Part shown: in pieces, positions 1 through 6,338 of the stretch
How positions within the stretch are numbered: the first letter of the stretch is position 1
How the letters are laid out: every line of letters starts with the position of its first letter
Origin: JBFKQC01 sp041627895
GTDB lineage: Bacteria; Pseudomonadota; Alphaproteobacteria; Rhodobacterales; Rhodobacteraceae
DNA length: 8,336 bases
Direction of reading: 5' to 3'
Assembly: GCA_041627895.1 (NCBI GenBank)
Contig: JBFKQC010000110.1
Location: 1 to 8,336, forward strand
Program-made: the position numbers and the translations under genes
Notes under the pieces: model-generated
What the model was told of the DNA's origin: nothing
Databases searched by the model: none
What the model saw: the letters and a program-made list of their open reading frames with translations, nothing else

Positions 1-317
1 GCGCGGGCCTCTGCCAGCCGCGCCTCGGCGGTGGGGATGCCCGCAGCGGCCTCTGCCAGGCGCGCCTCGGCGGTGGGGATCGAGGCGCGGGCCTCTGCCA
101 GGCGCGCCTCTGCCGCGGGGATGTTGGCGCGGGCCTCGGCCAGGCGCGCCTCTGCCGCGGGCACGTTGGCGCGGGCCTCTGCCAGCCGCGCCTCGGCCTC
201 GGGCACCCGCGCGCGCGCCTCGATCAGCGCCGCCTCGGCCGCCGGCACCGCGGCCCTGGCCTCGGCCAGCCGTGCCCTGGCTTCGGGCAGGCGCGATTTC
301 GCCTCGCCCAGCCGCGC
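1..317. repeat. 42-bp tandem repeat array encoding a 14-residue coiled-coil unit
   Basis: The word CCTCTGCC or CCTCGGCC recurs at 8, 50, 92, 134, 176 and 260, exactly in 42-bp register, with diverged copies at 218 and 302. On the coding (minus) strand this gives seven full 14-residue units and one half unit of the type ARLAEARANIPAAE, at residues 124-228. Prolines fall at residues 134, 148, 162, 176, 190, 204 and 218, one per unit. Copies nearest the window edge are the most alike. Those nearest the lipoyl domain are more diverged (for example ARLGEAKSRLPEAR). The array continues past position 1, so its total copy number is not visible. Confidence 0.95.
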
Positions 318-686
318 CGTCGCCTCGTCGAGCGAGACCTGCCGCGTCGCCGGGTCGATGCTGCAAAGAAGATCGCCGCCGGCGACCGAAGCGCCCTTGC
401 GCAGCGGCTCCGAGATCACCGTGCCGCTGGTCTCGGCCCGCACGTCGACCTGGCGCGCCGCCTCGGTCCGCCCGCGCAGCAGCACGACCTGCTCGACGGT
501 TTCGGCCGCCGAGGTCAGGGCGACGACCGACACCCGTTCGACCGCCGGTTCGGCGACGGGCGCGTCCGCCTCGCCGTTTCCGGCGGTCTCGCCCGAGGCG
601 AAGGCCAGCACCGCCTCGCGCTCGAAGACCATCAGATACAGCGTGAGGGACACCACGAGAGCGGTCAGAATCGAAAAGAAACGCAT
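1..686 (-). CDS. RND efflux periplasmic adaptor (HlyD/AcrA-like membrane fusion protein), N-terminal part, runs off the window
   Basis: The reverse strand reads open from an ATG at 686-684 to the window edge (228 codons), so the C-terminus is missing. An AAGG ribosome-binding site lies 8 bases upstream of the ATG. Residues 4-21 are hydrophobic (FSILTALVVSLTLYLMVF), an inner-membrane anchor or uncleaved signal. A low-complexity Ala/Glu/Gly linker follows. Residues about 78-112 form the first half of a biotinyl-lipoyl-like domain (QVDVRAETSGTVIS, then LRKGASVAGGDLLCSIDP). From residue 124 the chain is a 14-residue tandem repeat, the coiled-coil hairpin region, which is still continuing at the edge. 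Family knowledge: such adaptors bridge an RND inner-membrane pump to an outer-membrane channel. The pump gene would be expected downstream, to the left of the window. The family call is firm; substrate and partner are unknown. The opposite strand is also open here, but only as a mirror of the repeats. Confidence 0.9.
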   Translation of the reverse strand, partial: MRFFSILTALVVSLTLYLMVFEREAVLAFASGETAGNGEADAPVAEPAVERVSVVALTSAAETVEQVVLLRGRTEAARQVDVRAETSGTVISEPLRKGASVAGGDLLCSIDPATRQVSLDEATARLGEAKSRLPEARARLAEARAAVPAAEAALIEARARVPEAEARLAEARANVPAAEARLAEARANIPAAEARLAEARASIPTAEARLAEAAAGIPTAEARLAEAR

Positions 687-782
687 GGGCTCGCCTTCGT
701 ATCCTTCGCTTTTCGGGCCGCGCCGCAGGATCGGGCCGGGGGCTGGACAGGATCTGCCCGCGCGCACATTGCCCGGAATACG

Positions 783-800
783 CTAAACCGATCAGTTTAG
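783..800. promoter_or_regulatory. 18-bp palindromic operator candidate (TetR-type) upstream of the efflux adaptor
   Basis: CTAAACCGATCAGTTTAG is an inverted repeat in which 8 of 9 base pairs match. It overlaps the -10 hexamer of the adaptor promoter and covers the expected transcription start. Palindromes of this size and position are typical binding sites for TetR/AcrR-family repressors of RND pumps. No regulator gene lies next to it: the divergent gene is yfgM-like. The repressor would therefore have to be encoded elsewhere, perhaps at the other end of the efflux operon. The palindrome is seen directly; the regulator family is inferred. Confidence 0.6.
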
Positions 801-827
801 ATTAGTCTTTTCCGCAGCGCGCTTCAA
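799..827 (-). promoter_or_regulatory. sigma70-like promoter for the efflux adaptor
   Basis: On the minus strand, TTGAAG (827-822) is followed after exactly 17 bases by TAATCT (804-799). Transcription would begin near 792, inside the palindrome at 783-800, and leave a leader of roughly 105 bases before the ATG at 686. The spacing is ideal and both hexamers are close to consensus, which stands out in such GC-rich DNA. Confidence 0.6.
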
Positions 828-869
828 GACGCCCGCTTCGGCATTCCGGGCGGCGGCGGGGCGGTGCCC

Positions 870-899
870 TTGGCAAGGGGTTTTCCTTGCGTGTAAGAG
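870..899 (+). promoter_or_regulatory. weak candidate promoter for the yfgM-bamB-der group
   Basis: TTGGCA (870-875) and TAAGAG (894-899) are separated by 18 bases, about 30 bases before the TTG start at 928. The -10 is poor (three of six). The -35 also lies within a small perfect inverted repeat, CCCTTGGCAAGGG (867-879), followed by TTTT. The same bases could instead form a short hairpin. Nothing better is seen upstream of this gene within the gap. Confidence 0.25.
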
Positions 900-927
900 G
901 GGCGCAACGGCGGGCAGGGAGACGGCC

Positions 928-1581
928 TTGAGCGAGACCGACAGCTTTATCGAGGAAGTGACCGAAGAGGTCCGGCGCGACCGGCTGTTCCGGCTGTTCC
1001 GCAAATACGGCTGGATCGCGGTGGCCGCGGTCGTGCTGCTGGTGGGCGGCGCGGCCTGGAACGAATACACCAAGGCCAAGGCGCGGGCCGAGGCCGAGGC
1101 CAAGGGCGACGCGATCCTGGCCGCGCTGGATGCCGACGACAGCACCGCGCGGCAGGCCGCGCTTGCAGCGATCGCCGATGCCGGGGGCGCGGCGCCGATC
1201 GTGGCGATGCTGGAAGCCGCCGAGGCCGAGGCCGCGGGCGACACCGCGGCCGCCGCCGCCGCGCTGGGCGCGATCGCCGCCGACAGCGCGCAGCCGCCGC
1301 TCTACCGCGACCTCGCGACGCTGAAGCGGGCGATGCTGACCGCCGCCGACACCGACCCCGCCGAGCGGATCGCGGCGCTCGAGCCGCTCACCGCGCCCGG
1401 CGCGCCGTTCCGGGTGCTCGCCGAGGAACAGATCGCGCTGGCCGAGATCGAAAGCGGCGCGCGGGGTGCGGCATTGGAGCGACTGCGCGCGCTCAGTCAG
1501 GACACCGAGGCGAGCCAGGGCTTGCGTCTGCGCGTCGCGCGGTTGATTGTTGCCCTGGGCGGCGACGAGGATCCTGCGTGA
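928..1581 (+). CDS. YfgM-like tetratricopeptide-type membrane protein (ancillary Sec translocon/periplasmic chaperone family)
   Basis: This 217-residue protein starts at TTG, supported by a CAGGGAGA ribosome-binding site about 7 bases upstream and by an N-terminus (SETDSFIEEVTEEVRRDRLF) that looks family-typical. Residues about 28-45 (GWIAVAAVVLLVGGAAW) form one membrane segment after a positively charged stretch, giving an N-in, C-out topology. The rest is an Ala/Glu-rich helical domain of TPR-like pairs. In E. coli, YfgM associates with SecYEG and periplasmic chaperones. Position strengthens the call: the next genes are bamB-like and der, the E. coli order. The gap to the bamB-like start is 78 bases, compatible with an operon. 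The family assignment is good; an alphaproteobacterial function is inferred. Confidence 0.85.
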   Translation: MSETDSFIEEVTEEVRRDRLFRLFRKYGWIAVAAVVLLVGGAAWNEYTKAKARAEAEAKGDAILAALDADDSTARQAALAAIADAGGAAPIVAMLEAAEAEAAGDTAAAAAALGAIAADSAQPPLYRDLATLKRAMLTAADTDPAERIAALEPLTAPGAPFRVLAEEQIALAEIESGARGAALERLRALSQDTEASQGLRLRVARLIVALGGDEDPA

Positions 1582-1659
1582 CGCCGGCCGGCCCGCAGGC
1601 AAAGAGCAGTCCGGAGCCACGCTAGGAACGGCGGCCCGGGGCAAGTGGGGAGTGGCGCC

Positions 1660-2991
1660 TTGACGACCAGGAAGAGCCTTGCGCTTTTGGCCGGAGCGGC
1701 CCTGTTGGGGGCCTGTGCCGACAAGGAAGTGATCCTGACCGGCGAGCGGTTTGCGCTGCGCGAGCCGTTCTATTCGGTGCCCGCCGACCTTGCGCCCGAG
1801 CCCGCCGAGGAGCCCGCGGTCGAAACCGCCTTCGTCGCGCCGGCGCAGGTGTCCAGTGCCAGTTGGACCCACACCGCGGGCACCCCCGCGCACCTGCCGG
1901 GGCATGCCGCGTTTTCGGCGCAGCCCGGCCTGGCCTGGTCCGTCGGGATCGGCCAGGGCAACACCCGCAAGCATCGCATCACCTCCGATCCGGTGGTGGC
2001 CGACGGGCGCATCTTCACGCTCGACAGCCGCTCGACCGTCGCCGCGGTCTCGACCGCCGGCGCGAAGCTCTGGAGCCGCGACCTGACCCCGGCGAGCGAC
2101 AGGCAGAACGACGCTTCGGGCGGCGGCGTGGCCGTCGCCGGCAGCCGGGTCTTCGCGACAACCGGTTTCGGCGAGGTGGTGGCGCTCGATGCCGCCAGCG
2201 GCGCCGAGATCTGGCGCCAGCGGCTGGAGGCGCCGGCCACGGCCGCGCCGACGGTGGTCGAGGGGCTGGTCTACGTGGTCAGCCGCGACAACCTGGCCTC
2301 GGCGATCGACGCCGAGAACGGCCGCGTGCGCTGGCAGCTTCCGGGCACGCCCGACGTCTCGGGCATGATCGGCGGCGCGGCGCCGGCGGTGACAGAGCGC
2401 GTGGCGATCTTCCCGATGGGTTCGGGCGAGCTGGTGGCGGCGCTGCGCCAGGGCGGCGTACGGATCTGGGGCACGCCGGTCTCGGGCAAGCGGCGCGGCG
2501 CGGCCTATGCCAACATCACCGATATCACCGCCGACCCGGTGATCGCCGACGGCGTGATCTATACCGGCAACCAGTCGGGCCGCGCGGCGGCGATCGACCT
2601 CAGTTCCGGCCGCCGGATCTGGACGGCGCGGGACGGCGCGTACGGCCCGGTCGCCGTGGCGGGCAATTCGGTCTTCCTGATCTCGGACCAGGCGGACCTG
2701 ATCCGGCTGGATGCCGCGACCGGCCGGGAAATCTGGTCGAACGAACTGCCCTATTTCCGCCGCGAGAAGGCGCGCCGCTCGAAGGCGATCTTTGCGCATT
2801 TCGGCCCGGTGCTGGCCGGCAACCGGCTGTGGGTCGCCTCGGACGACGGCACGCTCAGGGCCTACGACCCCGAGACCGGCGCGGAACGCGCCACGCTCGG
2901 CATCCCCGGCGGCGCGGCAAGCTCGATGGCCGTCGCCGGCGGCACGATGTACCTGATCTCGGGCCGCGGGCAGCTTCTCGCTTTCCGTTGA
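1660..2991 (+). CDS. bamB: BamB-like outer-membrane assembly lipoprotein (PQQ-type beta-propeller)
   Basis: I chose the TTG at 1660 (443 residues): GGGGAG sits 7 bases upstream and the start gives a clean lipoprotein signal, MTTRKSLALLAGAALLGAC, with the lipidated Cys at residue 19. A GTG at 1645 would add five residues. Ala at +2 and Asp at +3 follow the Cys; Ala at +2 favours outer-membrane sorting. At least six PQQ-like blade repeats are readable, each ending in a D-x-x-(S/T/N)-G-x-x-x-W-like pattern, near residues 116-139, 162-187, 202-226, 298-322, 336-360 and 388-409. BamB is the propeller lipoprotein of the BAM complex that inserts outer-membrane beta-barrels. The yfgM-like gene before it and der after it support this over a PQQ-dependent dehydrogenase, which would be longer and carry catalytic residues not seen here. 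Confidence 0.88.
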   Translation: MTTRKSLALLAGAALLGACADKEVILTGERFALREPFYSVPADLAPEPAEEPAVETAFVAPAQVSSASWTHTAGTPAHLPGHAAFSAQPGLAWSVGIGQGNTRKHRITSDPVVADGRIFTLDSRSTVAAVSTAGAKLWSRDLTPASDRQNDASGGGVAVAGSRVFATTGFGEVVALDAASGAEIWRQRLEAPATAAPTVVEGLVYVVSRDNLASAIDAENGRVRWQLPGTPDVSGMIGGAAPAVTERVAIFPMGSGELVAALRQGGVRIWGTPVSGKRRGAAYANITDITADPVIADGVIYTGNQSGRAAAIDLSSGRRIWTARDGAYGPVAVAGNSVFLISDQADLIRLDAATGREIWSNELPYFRREKARRSKAIFAHFGPVLAGNRLWVASDDGTLRAYDPETGAERATLGIPGGAASSMAVAGGTMYLISGRGQLLAFR

Positions 2992-2998
2992 GCGCGAA

Positions 2999-3014
2999 GC
3001 GGTGTAGACACCGC
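2999..3014. other. perfect 7-bp stem-loop just after the bamB-like stop codon
   Basis: GCGGTGTAGACACCGC is a perfect 7-bp inverted repeat around a central AG, beginning 7 bases after the stop codon. No T-run follows, so it is not a standard intrinsic terminator. It could be an mRNA-stabilising hairpin between bamB and der, or a protein-binding palindrome. TAGACA at 3005 is only a weak -10 match, and no matching -35 is seen. Confidence 0.45.
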
Positions 3015-3101
3015 GCCGCGCGGCCCCGGCAGGGCGACAGGTCTTCCCGGAAAATCTGATGCCCCTGCGGGCCGCTGCGAGCTATCGACCCGAGGCGCCT
3101 G

Positions 3102-4553
3102 ATGTCCTTTACCCTCGCCATCGTCGGACGGCCCAACGTGGGCAAGTCGACGCTGTTCAACCGGCTGGTGGGCCGCCGCCTGGCGCTGGTCGACGACCAG
3201 CCGGGCGTGACCCGCGATCTGCGCGAGGGCGAGGCGCGGCTGGGCGACCTGCGCTTCACCGTGATCGACACGGCCGGGCTCGAGGAGGCGTCCGGCGACA
3301 GCCTGCCGGGCCGGATGCGGCGGCTGACCGAGCGCGCGGTCGAGGCGGCCGATATCTGCCTTTTCCTGATCGACGCGCGCGCCGGCGTCCTGCCGGCCGA
3401 CGAGGTCTTTGCCGACATCCTGCGGCGCCGGAACGCGCATGTGATCCTGGCCGCGAACAAGGCCGAGGGCACCGCGGCGGATGCCGGCGTGCTGGACGCC
3501 TGGTCGCTGGGCCTCGGCGAGCCGATCCGGCTGTCGGCCGAGCATGGCGAGGGGATGGGCGATCTCTTGCGCGTGCTGATGCCGCTGGCCGACGGCTTCG
3601 CCGCGCGTGCCGCGGCCGCGGCGCCTGCGACGGATGTCGACGTCGAGGAGGCCGACGCCGCGATCACGGCCGCCCGTCCGCTGCAGATCGCGGTGGTGGG
3701 CCGGCCGAACTCGGGCAAGTCGACGCTGATCAACGCGATCATCGGCGAAGAGCGCCTGCTGACCGGGCCCGAGGCCGGGATCACCCGCGACGCGATCTCG
3801 GTCGCCGCCGACTGGAACGGGACGCCGGTGCGCATCTACGACACGGCCGGCATGCGCAAGAAGGCCCGGGTGCAGGACAAGCTCGAGAAGCTCTCGGTCG
3901 CCGACGGGCTGCGCGCGGTGAAGTTCGCCGAGGTGGTCGTGGTGCTGCTGGACGCGGCGATCCCGTTCGAGGCGCAGGACCTGCGGATCGCCGACCTGGC
4001 AGAGCGCGAGGGCCGCGCGGTCGTCGTGGCGGTCAACAAGTGGGATGCCGAGCCCGAGAAGCAGGCCAAGCTGAAGGAATTGCTGGAGGCCTTCGAGCGG
4101 CTTCTGCCGCAGCTTCGCGGCGCGCCGCTGGTGACGGTTTCGGCGCTGACGGGGCGCGGGCTGGACCGGCTGCACGCCGCGGTCGTGAAGGCGCACGAGG
4201 TCTGGAACCGGCGCGTGCCCACGGCGCGGCTGAACCAGTGGCTCGCCGCCATGCTCGAGGCGCATCCGCCCCCGGCGCCGGGCGGGCGGCGGATCAAGCT
4301 GCGCTATATCACCCAGGCCAAGACCCGGCCGCCGGGCTTCGTGGTGATGTGCAGCCATCCCGACAAGCTGAACGACGCCTACCGGCGCTACCTGGTGGGC
4401 GGGCTCAGGGACGATTTCGACATGCCGGGCACGCCGATCCGGCTGCACCTGCGCAGCCAGGCCGAGAAGAACCCCTACAAGGACCGCAAGAAATCGACGC
4501 CGTCGCGGCTGCGAAAGCACCTTGGGAAGCCCGTCCCCGGCAAGCAGCGCTGA
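3102..4553 (+). CDS. der: GTPase Der (EngA), ribosome assembly
   Basis: This 483-residue protein has two tandem Era-like GTPase domains and a C-terminal KH-like domain, the Der hallmark. Domain 1: GRPNVGKS (9-16), Thr37 in the switch, DTAG (56-59), NKAE (119-122) and SAE (145-147). Domain 2: GRPNSGKS (200-207), Thr228, DTAG (247-250), NKWD (312-315) and SALTG (347-351). The KH region covers about 370-455 and ends in the typical RSQAEKNPYKDRKK. Der acts in maturation of the 50S ribosomal subunit. The start ATG has GAGG (3092-3095) 6 bases upstream. The 110-base gap from bamB contains a hairpin but no strong promoter, so co-transcription is likely. The first-domain G4 motif ends in Glu instead of the usual Asp. 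Confidence 0.97.
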   Translation: MSFTLAIVGRPNVGKSTLFNRLVGRRLALVDDQPGVTRDLREGEARLGDLRFTVIDTAGLEEASGDSLPGRMRRLTERAVEAADICLFLIDARAGVLPADEVFADILRRRNAHVILAANKAEGTAADAGVLDAWSLGLGEPIRLSAEHGEGMGDLLRVLMPLADGFAARAAAAAPATDVDVEEADAAITAARPLQIAVVGRPNSGKSTLINAIIGEERLLTGPEAGITRDAISVAADWNGTPVRIYDTAGMRKKARVQDKLEKLSVADGLRAVKFAEVVVVLLDAAIPFEAQDLRIADLAEREGRAVVVAVNKWDAEPEKQAKLKELLEAFERLLPQLRGAPLVTVSALTGRGLDRLHAAVVKAHEVWNRRVPTARLNQWLAAMLEAHPPPAPGGRRIKLRYITQAKTRPPGFVVMCSHPDKLNDAYRRYLVGGLRDDFDMPGTPIRLHLRSQAEKNPYKDRKKSTPSRLRKHLGKPVPGKQR

Positions 4554-4692
4554 CCGAATTGTGCGCTTCCGCGCGCTTTTGTGCAGGGCGCGGCCAGGCG
4601 ACGCGCCGCTGCCGGCGTTTCGCACGCCGCGGCCGCGCGCCTTGCGTATTTTCAACGAGAAGATGGACCCCGGGGTGTGGCAGGCGGGCATC

Positions 4693-4723
4693 TGGACAAG
4701 ACGTCGGGATTGCGGGTTAATAT
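4693..4723 (+). promoter_or_regulatory. candidate promoter for the fatty acid desaturase
   Basis: In the 241-base gap after der, TGGACA (4693-4698) lies 18-19 bases before the AT-rich TTAATAT (4717-4723). That is one of the few A/T runs in the gap. Transcription would start near 4730, leaving a leader of about 65 bases. The rest of the gap holds short GC-rich hairpins (for example CGGCGT/ACGCCG at 4613-4629) without T-runs. I see no convincing terminator for der. Confidence 0.4.
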
Positions 4724-4794
4724 CGGGGTGAATTTTCTGCCGGGGGGCGAGGGCGATCGCGCCCCGGCGGCATTGGGGGACCGGGGCTGCTGTT

Positions 4795-5799
4795 ATGGAT
4801 GCCGTTGATATTCGCGAGTACCTGAAGGGCTTCACCGCCAAGGACAACCGGATCGCCGGCTTGAGCTATTTCGGCACCTTCGCGGCGTTCTTCTGCTTCC
4901 TGGTGGTCGCGATCCGGATCGCGGGGACGGAATGGTGGTGGGCGGCCGCGCCCTTCGTGGTGCTGACCGCCTTCGCGGGCGTCCGGCTTTACGTGCTGCA
5001 GCACGATACCGGGCATCATTCGCTATTCGAGACCCGCCGGCAGAACGATCTGGCGGGCTATGTGCTGTCGCCCTTCACCATGACGCCCTACCGGGCGATG
5101 CAGTACAATCACAACATGCATCACGCCTATCTCGGCAATCTCCATCACCGGGAGACGACCGAGATCCACACGATGACGCTGAACGAGTGGAACGCGGCGG
5201 GCGGCTGGACGCGCCTCTGGTACCGGCTTTACCGCAATCCCCTGGTGCTGTTGCCGGTGGGCGGCATCTTCGTCTATTTCATCCATTACCGCTGGCCGAA
5301 GAACGCGGCGAAGATCGGGCCGGCGGGCGTGATCCTGCACAACCTGATGCTCGTGGCCTGGGTCTGGGCGATCTGGGTGCTGGCGGGCTGGACCGGGGTG
5401 GCGGTCTGGGCGCTGGCGGTGGTGGTGGCCGCGCATATCGGCGTGTTCATGGTGTTTTTGCAGCACAATTTCGAGGACACCTACTGGGACGTGAAACCGG
5501 ACCTCGATTTCCGGCAGGCGGCGCTGCAGGGCTCGTCCTGCCTGGACCTGGGCCATTGGTGGGACATCGGCACCGGCAACATCGCGTATCACGACATCCA
5601 CCATTTCATGCCGTCGATCCCGAGCTATCGCCTGCGCAAGGCGCATCACGGGATGCCGGCGCACCTGGCGGCGCAGCAGCGCCGGATCCGGTGGCCCGAG
5701 GCGCTGGCCGCGTTCCGGCTGAAGCTCTGGGACGAGGATCGCGGGCGGCTGGTGCCGTTCCCGAAGCCGCGCGCGGCGGCGGCGCTTGCGGCCGAGTGA
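4795..5799 (+). CDS. membrane fatty acid desaturase (acyl-lipid/omega-6 type, three histidine boxes)
   Basis: This 334-residue integral membrane protein has the non-haem diiron desaturase layout. Histidine box 1 is HDTGHH (70-75), box 2 is HNMHH (106-110) and box 3 is HDIHH (266-270). Box 3 is followed by FMPSIPSYRLRKAH, which matches the H-x-x-P-x-I-P-x-Y-x-L pattern of bacterial Des/DesA-type acyl-lipid desaturases. Hydrophobic segments lie near 23-41, 47-66, 152-164, 181-198 and 203-222. Such enzymes insert a double bond into an acyl chain using O2 and an external electron donor; no ferredoxin or reductase is encoded nearby. Regiospecificity cannot be read from the sequence. The ribosome-binding site is weak (GGGG about 9 bases upstream). 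It is transcribed toward the small secreted-protein gene, 82 bases beyond its stop. That gap holds GC-rich hairpins but no T-tract terminator. Confidence 0.92.
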   Translation: MDAVDIREYLKGFTAKDNRIAGLSYFGTFAAFFCFLVVAIRIAGTEWWWAAAPFVVLTAFAGVRLYVLQHDTGHHSLFETRRQNDLAGYVLSPFTMTPYRAMQYNHNMHHAYLGNLHHRETTEIHTMTLNEWNAAGGWTRLWYRLYRNPLVLLPVGGIFVYFIHYRWPKNAAKIGPAGVILHNLMLVAWVWAIWVLAGWTGVAVWALAVVVAAHIGVFMVFLQHNFEDTYWDVKPDLDFRQAALQGSSCLDLGHWWDIGTGNIAYHDIHHFMPSIPSYRLRKAHHGMPAHLAAQQRRIRWPEALAAFRLKLWDEDRGRLVPFPKPRAAAALAAE

Positions 5800-5881
5800 T
5801 CACGGTTTTTCCTGCGCGGTCCGGCCCGCCCGGAGATTGCCGGCAGGATGAAGGGCGGCGCCCGTCCCGGGGCGGCCGGTG

Positions 5882-6283
5882 TCAGACGCCGACGTCGGGG
5901 CCGAGGCAGACCATCGGCTCGTCGGTCTTTTCCGCCTCGTAAAGCTCGCGCCCGTCCTCGGCGCCGGTGAAGACCGCGCTGAGCCGTCCGGCGCGCTCGG
6001 TGAAGCGCCAGCATTGCGGCGACGTGGGGGCGTTTTCGTAGACGAAGCAGATCTCGCCGCCCACCGCCTCGTACCAGTAGCCGTCGCGGCACTCGTCGCC
6101 GACATAGGCCCAGCGGACGCGGCGGCCCGGCAGGTATTCCTCGATCCCGTAGACCACGCCGCGATCGGTATAGGTCAGCGTGCGGCCGGTGACGTAGGCC
6201 TCGAACTCGGCGGCCGACATCGTTGCTGCGGCGGTGCCGGGCAGGGCGGCGGCGACAAGGAGGGCGAGCGCGGCGCGTGTCAT
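5882..6283 (-). CDS. small exported protein of unknown function with four cysteines
   Basis: This 133-residue protein begins with a cleavable-looking signal peptide (MTRAALALLVAAALPGTAAA, likely cut after Ala20). The mature part of about 113 residues is rich in Tyr, Trp, Glu and Gly and has four Cys: C65 (GDECRDG), C79 (GEICFVY), C91 (PQCWRF) and C126 (MVCLG). They could form two disulfides in the periplasm. The readable segment GVVYGIEEYLPGRRVRW resembles small hypothetical secreted proteins that I associate with Rhodobacteraceae, but I do not recognise a characterised family. No strong ribosome-binding site precedes the ATG. It is co-oriented with the AlkB-like gene 55 bases upstream, but a terminator-like hairpin separates them. 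Codon pattern and signal peptide argue that it is a real gene. Confidence 0.75.
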   Translation of the reverse strand: MTRAALALLVAAALPGTAAATMSAAEFEAYVTGRTLTYTDRGVVYGIEEYLPGRRVRWAYVGDECRDGYWYEAVGGEICFVYENAPTSPQCWRFTERAGRLSAVFTGAEDGRELYEAEKTDEPMVCLGPDVGV

Positions 6284-6297
6284 GGCGGAAGCTTGCC

Positions 6298-6326
6298 AGA
6301 AAAGCCCGGCGCCGGCCAGCCCGGGC
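6298..6326 (-). terminator. intrinsic terminator candidate after the AlkB-like gene
   Basis: On the minus strand, GCCCGG (6326-6321) pairs with CCGGGC (6309-6304) around an 11-base loop, directly followed by TTTTCT (6303-6298). It begins 12 bases after the AlkB-like stop codon and ends about 15 bases before the start of the small exported protein. An alternative 6-bp stem (GCCGGC/GCCGGC) overlaps it. The T-run is short, so termination may be partial. Confidence 0.5.
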
Positions 6327-6338
6327 CGGCCACGGCCC

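Noticed and set aside
1..317. Regular direct repeats as a CRISPR array
   Set aside because: The 42-bp units are contiguous with no unique spacers, and translate into one continuous coiled-coil in frame with the adaptor.
31..786. Rightward 251-codon open frame rich in Ala/Arg/Ser
   Set aside because: It is the antisense mirror of the 14-residue repeat in the leftward efflux adaptor; its composition is low complexity and matches no family.
802..2799. Leftward 665-codon open frame across the yfgM-like and bamB-like genes
   Set aside because: It is an Arg/Gly/Ala-rich shadow frame caused by high GC. The opposite strand encodes recognisable YfgM-like and BamB-like proteins with proper starts.
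1863..3059. Rightward 398-codon frame overlapping the bamB-like gene
   Set aside because: It is an out-of-frame reading of the propeller repeats, Arg/Gly-rich, without domain features.
4561..4580. GCGC hairpin followed by TTTT after der as a terminator
   Set aside because: The stem is only 4 bp and not flush with the T-run; too weak to call.
2862..4847. Leftward 661-codon open frame opposite der
   Set aside because: Long antisense frame typical of GC-rich coding DNA; Der on the plus strand is unambiguous.
5800..5881. Terminator for the convergent desaturase and small exported gene
   Set aside because: GC-rich short inverted repeats exist, but none is followed by a T-run on either strand.
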